The notes beneath the pieces are model-generated. The model did no database searches. It was not told the DNA's origin and saw only the letters and a program-made list of their open reading frames with translations. Position numbers and translations under genes: made by a program. 14,858 bases of DNA from Omnitrophica WOR_2 bacterium RIFCSPHIGHO2_01_FULL_52_10 (GTDB taxonomy: Bacteria; Omnitrophota; Gorgyraeia; Zapsychrales; Zapsychraceae), in contig MHGM01000103.1 of the NCBI GenBank assembly GCA_001805565.1, positions 1-14,858 of the forward strand, read 5' to 3'. Each line of letters starts with the position of its first letter. The stretch's first letter is position 1. Positions 1-6,378 of this stretch are shown one piece after another.

Positions 1-1
1 C

Positions 2-373
2 GGCATGTTGACAGTAGGGGAGCATGCCGAGCTCGAAGCTAATATCCGCGGGGACAACGTGATCGTTTCCGGACGGGTCCGGGGGGACATCATCGCCCAC
101 AAGTTGCTTGTCCTGATGCCGACGGCGGTCGTTTACGGCAATATCGCAGCCCCGCAACTGAACATCGTGGAAGGCGCGGTTTTTCAGGGAAATTGCCAGA
201 TGCTCGAAGACGTGCTGGACATTGCCGAGGTATCGCGATATCTTGAGATCGAGATGAAGGAGATTGAGGCTTTGGCGAATTCCGGCAAGATTCCCGGAAG
301 GCGTGAGGGAAACAGCTGGAAGTTCCAGCGTTCTCAAATTGACCATTGGGCATCTTCAGGCAGAATTTCTTAA
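2..373 (+). CDS. Bactofilin fused to a C-terminal excisionase-like HTH (5' partial)
   Basis: Bactofilins are beta-helical proteins that polymerise into cytoskeletal filaments. Residues 1-66, counted from the ATG at position 5, show the family's repeating strands with regularly spaced G-x-(I/V) turns (SGRVRGDI, VVYGNI, IVEGAVFQGNCQM), matching the C-terminal half of a bactofilin domain. Residues 70-117 (LDIAEVSRYLEIEMKEIEALANSGKIPGRR begins this part, then NSWKFQRSQIDHW) form a winged HTH of the excisionase/MerR-like type. The reading frame is open to the window edge and bactofilin domains normally have more N-terminal strands, so the true start is very probably upstream and the ATG at 5 is probably internal. 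The next gene, 20 bases downstream, carries the same kind of HTH. A role linking filaments to DNA is inference. The alternative is that the HTH serves only as a protein-interaction module. The bactofilin assignment is good; the fusion is read directly from one uninterrupted frame. Confidence 0.8.
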   Translation, partial: GMLTVGEHAELEANIRGDNVIVSGRVRGDIIAHKLLVLMPTAVVYGNIAAPQLNIVEGAVFQGNCQMLEDVLDIAEVSRYLEIEMKEIEALANSGKIPGRREGNSWKFQRSQIDHWASSGRIS

Positions 374-393
374 AGGCGAGGGTGTTTTAGACC

Positions 394-696
394 ATGACGA
401 CGACACAATTCATTTCGGTGCGCGAAACATCCCAGATTATGGGTATTTCCGAAAAAAAGGTCATGGATCTCATTGAGGAAAAGAAATTGCATGCTTATCG
501 CATCGCCGATAAATTCTTGCGGTTGAAAAGGAGCGAGGTCACGACGCTGCGTAACAGCGGTCACGTCGTGCGGGAGGACCATCCGATCGCCTATACGACC
601 GCGGAGAGAGTGAAGGACTTCCTTTATTTTAATGATTTTTATATTGTGGCCGGCCTCATTGTCCTCCAGCTTTTATACATCATTTTCTATAGCTAG
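394..696 (+). CDS. Excisionase-like HTH protein with C-terminal membrane anchor
   Basis: This is a 100-residue protein. Residues 6-52 (FISVRETSQIMGISEKKV, then AYRIADKFLRLKRSEV) match the excisionase-type DNA-binding HTH: a V-x-E-x-(A/S) start, a G-(I/V)-S turn and a wing ending in R-x-x-(E/D)(V/L). Residues 80-99 are almost wholly hydrophobic (IVAGLIVLQLLYIIFY), giving one C-terminal membrane segment and so a tail-anchored protein with a cytoplasmic HTH. There is a GAGG about 12 bases before the ATG. It follows the bactofilin-HTH gene by 20 bases, so the two are probably cotranscribed. No phage or integrase genes are nearby, so a role as a true excisionase is unlikely. The function is unknown; a membrane-bound DNA- or protein-binding adaptor is inference. 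Confidence 0.75.
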   Translation: MTTTQFISVRETSQIMGISEKKVMDLIEEKKLHAYRIADKFLRLKRSEVTTLRNSGHVVREDHPIAYTTAERVKDFLYFNDFYIVAGLIVLQLLYIIFYS

Positions 697-728
697 GCTT
701 TTCCTGATCGGGCGCTACAAAATATAAC

Positions 729-805
729 GGCGAGGTAGCTCAGCTGGTTAGAGCACGGAGCTCATACCTCCGCTGTCGGCGGTTCGATCCCGCCCCTCGC
801 TACCA
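729..805 (+). tRNA. tRNA-Met (CAT), probably the elongator
   Basis: A complete cloverleaf with encoded CCA. The acceptor stem GGCGAGG (729-735) pairs with CCTCGCT (795-801), with a G1-U72 wobble. The D stem is GCTC/GAGC (738-741/751-754) with a 9-nt loop. The anticodon stem is CGGAG/CTCCG (756-760/768-772) with loop CTCATAC, placing anticodon CAT at 763-765. The variable loop is 5 nt, the T stem is GGCGG/CCGCC with loop TTCGATC, then A73 and CCA. It lacks the three consecutive G:C pairs next to the anticodon loop that mark initiator tRNA (pair 30-40 is A:U). The 9-nt D loop and the A5:U68 pair resemble elongator tRNA-Met of E. coli more than its tRNA-Ile2, so Met is preferred. A lysidine-modified tRNA-Ile(CAT) is not fully excluded. 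Confidence 0.92.
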
Positions 806-846
806 TTTGGCGAGATTCCTCTGATAGATTTCGACAGAATTTTCCA

Positions 847-1413
847 ATGAAATCCACGACCTGTTTCTTACATTATCAATTATTGATCGCAATATCAGGC
901 CTGTTGATCTGTTTGCGCGCTTCGCATGTTTACGGCGAGACGGATTTGTCGGAATTGGGCCAAAATATCGATAAGTATCGCGATGTGGTGGTCCAGGAAG
1001 TTGTGCGTGCCGATACGATTCGGCTTGAAAGCGGGGAAACCGTCAAGTTGATCGGGATGCGCGCCTTTGGTAATCCGGTGCGTAAGAAAAAATTATCTCG
1101 CGACGAATACGGGTTTGTTGTTAAGGAAAAGGTGGACTGGGAAGTTCCCGTGGAGGAGCAGGCGCAGGAATTCGTGCAGGAATTGCTCAAGGGCAAACAC
1201 GTCCGCCTGGAATTCGACGCGGTACAAAAAGACGCCGAATACAAAACCCTGGCGTATGTTTTTTTGATCGATGGCAACACCTTCGTTAACGCACGGATCC
1301 TTGAGCGCGGATTCGCCGACCTGCAGATCCAGGCACCCAACCTTAAATACGCACAGCAGTTACGCGACGCGTATCGCGAGGGCCGTGTCTACAGCCACGG
1401 AATAGATGAATAA
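847..1413 (+). CDS. Exported nuclease-fold (SNase/TNase-like) protein, probably catalytically inactive
   Basis: A 188-residue protein with an N-terminal hydrophobic stretch (residues 10-28), probably a signal peptide cleaved near residue 30 (VYG|ET). The rest follows the staphylococcal nuclease OB-fold pattern: VVRADTIRLESGETVKLIGM (residues 52-71), then LEFDAVQKDAEYKTLAYVFL (121-140), then GNTFVNARILERGFADL (143-159). In active SNases these strands carry D-G-D-T, R-L-x-G-x-D-x-P-E and Y-G-R. Here the equivalents read R54-A-D56-T, K67 for the first catalytic Arg, R72 and G75 for the Asp and Glu of D-T-P-E, and K133 for the second catalytic Arg. Most metal-binding and catalytic positions are therefore changed, which suggests a binding rather than cleaving role. 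Its end overlaps the tilS start by 8 nt, so the two are probably translationally coupled. The fold assignment is fairly secure; the role is unknown. Confidence 0.72.
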   Translation: MKSTTCFLHYQLLIAISGLLICLRASHVYGETDLSELGQNIDKYRDVVVQEVVRADTIRLESGETVKLIGMRAFGNPVRKKKLSRDEYGFVVKEKVDWEVPVEEQAQEFVQELLKGKHVRLEFDAVQKDAEYKTLAYVFLIDGNTFVNARILERGFADLQIQAPNLKYAQQLRDAYREGRVYSHGIDE

Positions 1414-2428
1414 AACTGCGGAAGTCATCCTTCGGAATGTCAAAAAAATCGTCAACGCCTCGGGAGCATTATCTTGCGGGGATACGGTTATTGCTGGTGT
1501 TTCCGGCGGTCCAGATTCAGTAGCTCTCCTGCATATCCTTTCCTCATTACGTCATGAACTGGGATTGTCCCTGCATGTGGCACACTTCAATCACGGGTGG
1601 CGAAAAAGCGCCAAAACGGATGAATATTTTGTCCGCCGGCTCGCCAGCGAATGGGGATTGTCCTGTTCGTGCGCGCGTAGGTCCGGGCGTCTCGTCAAAG
1701 CAGCCTCGGCGCTGGAAGAACGCGGTCGCGCGCAGCGGTTGCAATTCTTTGAACGCTTGGCAAAGAAGATTAATGCCCGGGCCATTATCCTCGGCCATAC
1801 GCAGGATGATCTCGTCGAGACCGTTCTCATGCATATTTTACGCGGAAGCGGGTTGCAGGGCATGCGGGGTATGTTGGCGCATCGGCAGATCCAGGGAATT
1901 GTTCTGATCCGCCCGTTGTTAGGTATCAGGAAGCGGGATATCTTGGCGTATCTCAAGCGTAACAGGATCCGTTACCGTCAAGACCCGACCAATCAACGGG
2001 CACGTTTTTTCCGTAACAGGGTCCGGCTGGAGCTTTTGCCCTTTTTGGAAAAAAACTACAATTCCGGCATCCGGACGGCTTTGGCGAACCTTGCTGATAC
2101 TGTTTACGTGGACTATGATTACCTGGAAGTGGAGGCAAGGAAAGTTTTTGGACGAATGGCGAAATATGTCCCCGATAATAAAGCCGTGCGCCTCAACCGC
2201 AAGGCATTTATGCGCCAGCCCGAAGCGATCAAACGCATGCTTGTCCGCTTGGCGGTTGAACGCGTGCAGGGCAATATGAACCGGCTGACGCTGGCGCATA
2301 TGCGCGAAATCGAGGATATGCTTTCGCGGAGGAATGTTGGTTCCATCATCCATTTTCCGGGACATCTCCGGGCGTGCGTTGGCGAAAGCTGTCTGGATAT
2401 AAGCAGGGCGGGCAATTTGCCGGAATAA
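1406..2428 (+). CDS. tilS: tRNA(Ile)-lysidine synthase TilS
   Basis: TilS uses ATP and lysine to convert C34 of the CAU anticodon of tRNA-Ile2 into lysidine, so that it reads AUA and is charged with Ile. The N-type ATP pyrophosphatase P-loop is SGGPDS at residues 33-38. Other family motifs follow in order: HFNHGWR (60-66, with W where Leu is usual), GHTQDDLVET (130-139), RPLLGIRKRDI (169-179) and DPTNQRARFFRNRVR (193-207). At 340 residues it lacks most of the C-terminal extension of longer TilS proteins such as the E. coli enzyme, and resembles the short forms. The ATG is preceded by CGGAA and sits 8 nt inside the end of the upstream gene. ftsH follows after 66 nt; tilS-ftsH is a widespread neighbour pair. 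Confidence 0.95.
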   Translation: MNKTAEVILRNVKKIVNASGALSCGDTVIAGVSGGPDSVALLHILSSLRHELGLSLHVAHFNHGWRKSAKTDEYFVRRLASEWGLSCSCARRSGRLVKAASALEERGRAQRLQFFERLAKKINARAIILGHTQDDLVETVLMHILRGSGLQGMRGMLAHRQIQGIVLIRPLLGIRKRDILAYLKRNRIRYRQDPTNQRARFFRNRVRLELLPFLEKNYNSGIRTALANLADTVYVDYDYLEVEARKVFGRMAKYVPDNKAVRLNRKAFMRQPEAIKRMLVRLAVERVQGNMNRLTLAHMREIEDMLSRRNVGSIIHFPGHLRACVGESCLDISRAGNLPE

Positions 2429-2433
2429 AAGAC

Positions 2434-2461
2434 TTGATTTCCGTCGTGAATTCGCTACAAT
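2434..2461 (+). promoter_or_regulatory. Putative sigma70-type promoter for ftsH
   Basis: TTGATT (2434-2439) and TACAAT (2456-2461) are separated by 16 bases, close to the -35/-10 consensus. They lie in the 66-nt gap between tilS and ftsH, the largest gap in this part of the window apart from the cdaA-pdxJ gap. A GGAG (2486-2489) sits 5 bases before the ftsH ATG. The match is by eye only; transcription from tilS may also read through. Confidence 0.45.
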
Positions 2462-2494
2462 AACACATCTGTATTTAATGTCAACGGAGATTCG

Positions 2495-4477
2495 ATGGCT
2501 AAACAAGACGGACAAAGCGGCATCGATTTTAATCGACCGCAATTTAAAAAACTGCGTAAAGGTTACCCCGCACATAAGCCCCGTCCCCGGCCGGATAACG
2601 GCAATTGGCTGTTCTGGGTGGTTTTACTGTTTATATTCCTGATTTTCATGAGCCAGAACGAACCCGTGACCTCGCTGCGCGCCCCCAGGGAATTAAGCTA
2701 CAGCGAGTTTTATAACATCCTCTTGACCAACAAAGAAACCGGCAAGATCCGGAGTTTGGAGCTTGTTGAAAGCACGGAAAACAAGTTGCACGGGACTTTC
2801 AGTGACGGGACGGAGTTTGCCTTGAATATCCCCCGTGACGATACCGAGTTATTTAAGGTCATACGCGAGAATGTCCTTAACTTCAAAGTTGTTGCCCCGC
2901 AGATCTTCTGGAGCCAGATGTTCTTCTCGTTCATGCCGATACTTCTTATTATCATGTTCATCTGGTTTCTTTCCCATCGTGGCGCGCAAATGGGCAACAA
3001 GATCTGGTCGTTCGGAAAATCCCGGGCCAAGATGAGCAAAGGGAAAGGGCACGTGACTTTTCAGGACGTCGCCGGTGTCGATGAAGCGAAGGAGGAGTTG
3101 CAGGAAGTTATTGAATTCCTGAAAGATCCCAAAAGATTTGAGCGTTTGGGAGGCAAGATCCCCAAAGGCGTCTTGCTGATCGGTCCTCCGGGAACTGGAA
3201 AAACGTTATTGGCCAAAGCGGTTGCGGGGGAAGCTGACGTACCGTTTCTTTCGTTAAGCGGATCGGATTTCGTCGAAATGTTCGTTGGGGTGGGGGCCTC
3301 ACGCGTGCGGGATCTTTTTGAGCAGGGACGCAAAGCTTCCATGAGTTCTGGAAAAGGCGCCATTATTTTTATCGATGAGATCGATGCCGTCGGAAGGCTG
3401 CGCTTTGCCGGTATCGGCGGCGGCAACGATGAGCGCGAGCAAACGCTCAACGCGCTTCTGGTGGAAATGGATGGGTTCACCAACCAAAGCGGTTTGATCA
3501 TGATCGCGGCCACTAACAGACCCGACACGCTGGACCCGGCTCTTTTGCGCCCCGGACGATTTGACCGGCAGGTCGTTGTGGGATTGCCGGATATTAATGG
3601 GCGGGAAGGTATCCTGAAAGTTCACAGCAAGGGGATTAAGCTGGCTCTGGAGATTAATTTGCGAAAAATTGCCCAGCAAACGGTTTATTTCTCCGGCGCG
3701 GATCTGGCGAATGTCTGCAATGAAGCGGCCCTCCTAGCGGCGCGCAAAAATAAAGAGGCCGTGGGTATGGAAGAATTTTTTGCCGCGGTGGAGCGAGTTA
3801 CGATGGGACCCGAGAAGAAAAGTCGCGCAATCTCCCGGCGGGAGAAAGAGACCACCGCTTACCACGAAGCCGGACACGCGTTGTTGTCACTTCTCATCGA
3901 TGAAGTGGACACGTTCACAAAAGTTTCCATCATCCCGCGGGGGATGGCAGGCGGCTACACATTGACTCCTCCAACGGAGGATAAACATTATCTGAACAAG
4001 AAAGAATTGCTGGGACAAATGACGGTGCTTTTGGGCGGGCTGATCGCCGAGGAGATCCATGCCGGGGATACTTCCACTGGGGTTTCCAATGACCTGGAAA
4101 AGGTGAGCCAGATCGCGCGTCATATGGTTTGTGTCTACGGGATGAGCGAAGCCTTGGGGACATTGTCGTACGGACAACGGGACCATATGCATTTTCTTGG
4201 CCGGGACATTTTGGAAAATAAGGAGTATAGCGATCTAACCGCCCAAAAGATCGACGAAGAGGTCCGCCGTTTGGTCCAGCAATCCCACGACCGGGGGAAG
4301 AAATTGTTGGTGGAACATCGTGATAAACTGGAACTCATGGCCCGCCGGTTAATTGAAAAAGAGGTTATTGATATCGATGAAGCGCGGCAGTTACTCGGTA
4401 TGCCCGATGCGAAAATCATCCCTGTCACGGCAGAACCTGCTGCGCAAGATATTCCGAAGAACCTGGAATCCGTATAG
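2495..4477 (+). CDS. ftsH: ATP-dependent zinc metalloprotease FtsH
   Basis: A membrane-anchored AAA+ protease that extracts and degrades misfolded or regulatory membrane and cytosolic proteins, working as a hexamer. Domains of the 660-residue protein: a basic, Pro-rich cytoplasmic N-terminus (1-37), TM1 about 38-53, a periplasmic FtsH-extracellular domain (about 60-138), TM2 about 141-160 and the AAA+ module from about 187. Walker A is GPPGTGKT (230-237), the pore motif MFVGVG is at 262-267, Walker B is IIFIDEID (290-297), and the second region of homology RPGRFDR is at 352-358 with the arginine-finger residues. The zinc protease site HEAGH is at 457-461, with the third ligand likely D533 in TGVSNDLE. 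All key residues are present and the length is typical. GGAG is 5 bases before the ATG and a plausible promoter is at 2434-2461. folP follows after 17 nt, the same order as in E. coli (ftsH-folP). Confidence 0.98.
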   Translation: MAKQDGQSGIDFNRPQFKKLRKGYPAHKPRPRPDNGNWLFWVVLLFIFLIFMSQNEPVTSLRAPRELSYSEFYNILLTNKETGKIRSLELVESTENKLHGTFSDGTEFALNIPRDDTELFKVIRENVLNFKVVAPQIFWSQMFFSFMPILLIIMFIWFLSHRGAQMGNKIWSFGKSRAKMSKGKGHVTFQDVAGVDEAKEELQEVIEFLKDPKRFERLGGKIPKGVLLIGPPGTGKTLLAKAVAGEADVPFLSLSGSDFVEMFVGVGASRVRDLFEQGRKASMSSGKGAIIFIDEIDAVGRLRFAGIGGGNDEREQTLNALLVEMDGFTNQSGLIMIAATNRPDTLDPALLRPGRFDRQVVVGLPDINGREGILKVHSKGIKLALEINLRKIAQQTVYFSGADLANVCNEAALLAARKNKEAVGMEEFFAAVERVTMGPEKKSRAISRREKETTAYHEAGHALLSLLIDEVDTFTKVSIIPRGMAGGYTLTPPTEDKHYLNKKELLGQMTVLLGGLIAEEIHAGDTSTGVSNDLEKVSQIARHMVCVYGMSEALGTLSYGQRDHMHFLGRDILENKEYSDLTAQKIDEEVRRLVQQSHDRGKKLLVEHRDKLELMARRLIEKEVIDIDEARQLLGMPDAKIIPVTAEPAAQDIPKNLESV

Positions 4478-4494
4478 CAAAAACATATCCATTT

Positions 4495-5385
4495 GTGAAC
4501 GCCGCTTTGCCCCATTCCATCCATCCCCGAAAGTCGTATATCGTTACCGCGGGGCCCCACACCCTGTATCTAGGAACACACACGCATATCATGGGAATTT
4601 TGAATATGACGCCGGATTCCTTTAGCGGGGATGGCTGCTTCGCGGGGTCAAAGAATCCAGTCGATAAAGCCTTAAAACTCGCACGACGTTTTGTCGACGA
4701 AGGTGCCGACATTATTGACGTCGGTGGTGAGTCCAGCCGCCCGGGATCGCAGAAGGTTTCCGTTGACGAAGAACTTCGGCGTATTATTCCTGCCGTTCGT
4801 ATTTTGGCGCGAAAAATCAAGATCCCTATTTCAGTCGATACGTATAAACCGCTGGTGGCCCGGCATGCCCTGGATGAAGGGGCGAGTATCGTCAATAATA
4901 TTATGGGGACAAAGATAGCGAAAAGTTTCCTTCGGATGATCCGTCAATATAATGCCGCCATCGTGTTGATGCATATGCGCGGGACCCCGTGGACCATGCA
5001 GCGAAATATTCATTACAAAAATGTTGTTTCTGAAATTACCGATTCTCTGAAGAAATCTATTGGAAATTGCTTGGAAATTGGCATCAAATCGGATAAAATC
5101 ATGGTGGATCCAGGAATCGGGTTCGCGAAGACCGCCGACCATAACCTGGAGATCATTTACCATTTGCGACGATTCGAGATTTTACGACGGCCTGTGCTTG
5201 TCGGATTGTCGCGCAAATCATTTATTGGCAAAGTGTTGGGAAAAGACGTTTCCGGACGGTTGAACGGTTCGCTGGCGGTGGCGTGTGCCAGTATTCTTAA
5301 CGGGGCGCATATTATCCGCGCGCACGATGTCGCGCCGACGAAGGAAGCCGCGGCCATGATCGATGCTGTTATGAACGGGAGATAA
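4495..5385 (+). CDS. folP: Dihydropteroate synthase FolP
   Basis: Condenses 6-hydroxymethyl-dihydropterin pyrophosphate with p-aminobenzoate in folate synthesis; the target of sulfonamides. The 296-residue TIM barrel shows the full set of pterin-binding motifs: GILNMTPDSFSGDG (34-47), DVGGESSRPG (75-84), SVDTYK (113-118), VNNIMG (133-138, where N-D-I is more usual), MHMRGTP (159-165), DPGIGFAK (205-212), GLSRKSFIG (237-245) and RAHDV near the end (275-279). The start chosen is GTG at 4495, because the next in-frame ATG (residue 33) would cut into the first motif. No clear Shine-Dalgarno precedes it, so the exact start is uncertain. It sits 17 nt after ftsH and 1 nt before the diadenylate cyclase, in an apparent operon. 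Confidence 0.95.
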   Translation: MNAALPHSIHPRKSYIVTAGPHTLYLGTHTHIMGILNMTPDSFSGDGCFAGSKNPVDKALKLARRFVDEGADIIDVGGESSRPGSQKVSVDEELRRIIPAVRILARKIKIPISVDTYKPLVARHALDEGASIVNNIMGTKIAKSFLRMIRQYNAAIVLMHMRGTPWTMQRNIHYKNVVSEITDSLKKSIGNCLEIGIKSDKIMVDPGIGFAKTADHNLEIIYHLRRFEILRRPVLVGLSRKSFIGKVLGKDVSGRLNGSLAVACASILNGAHIIRAHDVAPTKEAAAMIDAVMNGR

Positions 5386-5386
5386 C

Positions 5387-6160
5387 ATGTCATTTTTCTG
5401 GATTTGGGATTTCGTTAAACCGGTTTCCGAAATTATCATTTTGTGGATCGTATTCTACCATGTGCTCGTTTTTTTTGAAGGGACGCGCGCGTTCCAGGTT
5501 TTTCGCGGGATAAGTTATCTTTTGATCATGTTTCTTGGAGCCCAGATCCTCGGCCTGGATATCATTAACTGGCTTCTGACAAAATTTTTTGCTATTTCTA
5601 TTATCGCCCTTTTGATCATCTTCCAGCCGGAACTTCGCCAGGGACTTGCCAGGCTAGGACAACAACATCTGTTTAACATCGCCCTGGAGGAATCTGAAAT
5701 TGTTGCCATTATTGAGGAAGTTGCCACCGCGGTATACAAGCTGGCCCGGCAAAAGGTCGGATGCTTAATCGCTGTGGAACGCGAGACTCGGTTAAAGATC
5801 TACATTGAAAGCGGGCTGGAAGTTGATGCCAAAATATCAGCGGAATTGATCCAGAGTATTTTTTTACTGCCTTCCCCGTTGCACGACGGGGGAATTATCA
5901 CCCGGGGAAACCGCATTATGTCCGCGTCGTGTCTTTTTCCGCTGTCGGATAATCCCAGTTTCAGCAAGATCGTTGGGACGCGTCACCGCGCGGCCATTGG
6001 TATCACCGAGCATACGGATGCCGTTGTCGTGATGGTCTCCGAACAAAGTGGAGAAGTTTCCGTGGCTGCTGATGGACGATTTATCTCGATTGACAATCGG
6101 GAGCGGCTGGCCGGTATTTTAAAAGATCTGCTGGTCAGTGAAGTAAAGAAGAAAAAATAA
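5387..6160 (+). CDS. cdaA: Membrane diadenylate cyclase CdaA (DAC domain)
   Basis: Makes the second messenger cyclic di-AMP from two ATP; the CdaA type is the membrane form, usually paired with the regulator CdaR and with GlmM. Residues about 13-79 contain three hydrophobic segments (15-31, 41-58, 62-79), followed by a linker helix and the DAC domain (about 98-235). Signature residues are LHDGG (165-169; many homologues have D-G-A) and GTRHRAAIG (197-205), followed by VSEQSGEVSVA (217-227). The length of 257 residues is normal. A GGGAG is 5 bases before the ATG, and the gene begins 1 nt after the folP stop. Directly downstream is only a 32-codon ORF resembling the CdaR membrane anchor, not a full cdaR. 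Identification is firm; activity with the D-G-G variant is expected but not shown. Confidence 0.93.
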   Translation: MSFFWIWDFVKPVSEIIILWIVFYHVLVFFEGTRAFQVFRGISYLLIMFLGAQILGLDIINWLLTKFFAISIIALLIIFQPELRQGLARLGQQHLFNIALEESEIVAIIEEVATAVYKLARQKVGCLIAVERETRLKIYIESGLEVDAKISAELIQSIFLLPSPLHDGGIITRGNRIMSASCLFPLSDNPSFSKIVGTRHRAAIGITEHTDAVVVMVSEQSGEVSVAADGRFISIDNRERLAGILKDLLVSEVKKKK

Positions 6161-6201
6161 TTTCCGGCCTGCCAGTAGCGTACGGCATGAATTGAGCAAA
6201 A

Positions 6202-6300
6202 ATGAAGAAATGGTTTACCTGCAATTTGTCGTTAAAGCTCGTCGCGCTGGGTTTGGCGATTATCACGTGGATCTATGTCAACCGCGAGCTGATGCGATAA
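6202..6300 (+). CDS. Micro-ORF resembling the CdaR/YbbR N-terminal membrane anchor
   Basis: A 32-residue ORF reading MKKWFTCNLSLKLVALGLAI followed by ITWIYVNRELMR. CdaR/YbbR-like proteins typically begin with a short K-rich stretch, an N-x-x-L-K-L-x-A-L motif, a single membrane helix and W-x-Y-V-N. All of these are here, but the stop codon TAA (6298-6300) comes before any periplasmic YbbR repeat. The ORF lies 41 nt after cdaA, exactly where cdaR is expected, with a weak GAG 5 bases before the ATG. Either this is a real single-helix partner of CdaA, or it is the 5' remnant of a cdaR whose remainder was lost. The heptad-repeat palindrome begins 11 bases after the stop codon, which may not be coincidence. 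The anchor resemblance is clear; expression is unknown. Confidence 0.6.
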   Translation: MKKWFTCNLSLKLVALGLAIITWIYVNRELMR

Positions 6301-6310
6301 TTGAAAAGTC

Positions 6311-6376
6311 TTCAGACGTCAGTCATCAGTCGTCAGATAGCGACTGAAGTCTGAAGTCTGAAGTCTGACGACTGAA
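6311..6376. repeat. Heptad-repeat palindrome A (NTCAGWC / GWCTGAN)
   Basis: The left arm is four consecutive 7-mers fitting NTCAGWC, the last with one deviation: TTCAGAC (6311-6317), GTCAGTC (6318-6324), ATCAGTC (6325-6331), GTCAGAT (6332-6338). After AGC (6339-6341) the right arm is five 7-mers of the reverse complement form GWCTGAN: GACTGAA, GTCTGAA, GTCTGAA, GTCTGAC, GACTGAA (6342-6376). A perfect 12-bp inverted repeat joins 6326-6337 to 6364-6375, and several other pairing registers are possible. It fills nearly all the space between the CdaR-like micro-ORF and the pdxJ ATG, which begins 2 bases after it. There is no T-run on the + strand, so it does not look like an intrinsic terminator. 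Confidence 0.85.
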
Positions 6377-6378
6377 AA

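Noticed and set aside
394..696. Phage or integrative-element excisionase
   Set aside because: There is no integrase, attachment repeat or phage gene nearby, and the C-terminal membrane helix is not a feature of excisionases. The adjacent tRNA end shows no duplicated fragment within the window that I could see.
716..721. TACAAA as a -10 element for the tRNA
   Set aside because: It is only 7 bases before the mature 5' end and there is no convincing -35 at the right distance.
1919..2575. 218-codon minus-strand ORF opposite the end of tilS and the start of ftsH
   Set aside because: It lies antisense to two strongly supported genes, spans their junction, and shows no recognisable motifs.
3061..3528. 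155-codon minus-strand ORF inside ftsH
   Set aside because: It lies wholly opposite the AAA+ core of ftsH and has no domain signal.
6311..6376. Palindrome A as a rho-independent terminator
   Set aside because: The stem is not GC-rich and no T-run follows on the + strand; on the - strand only a short T-run is present and no gene faces it.
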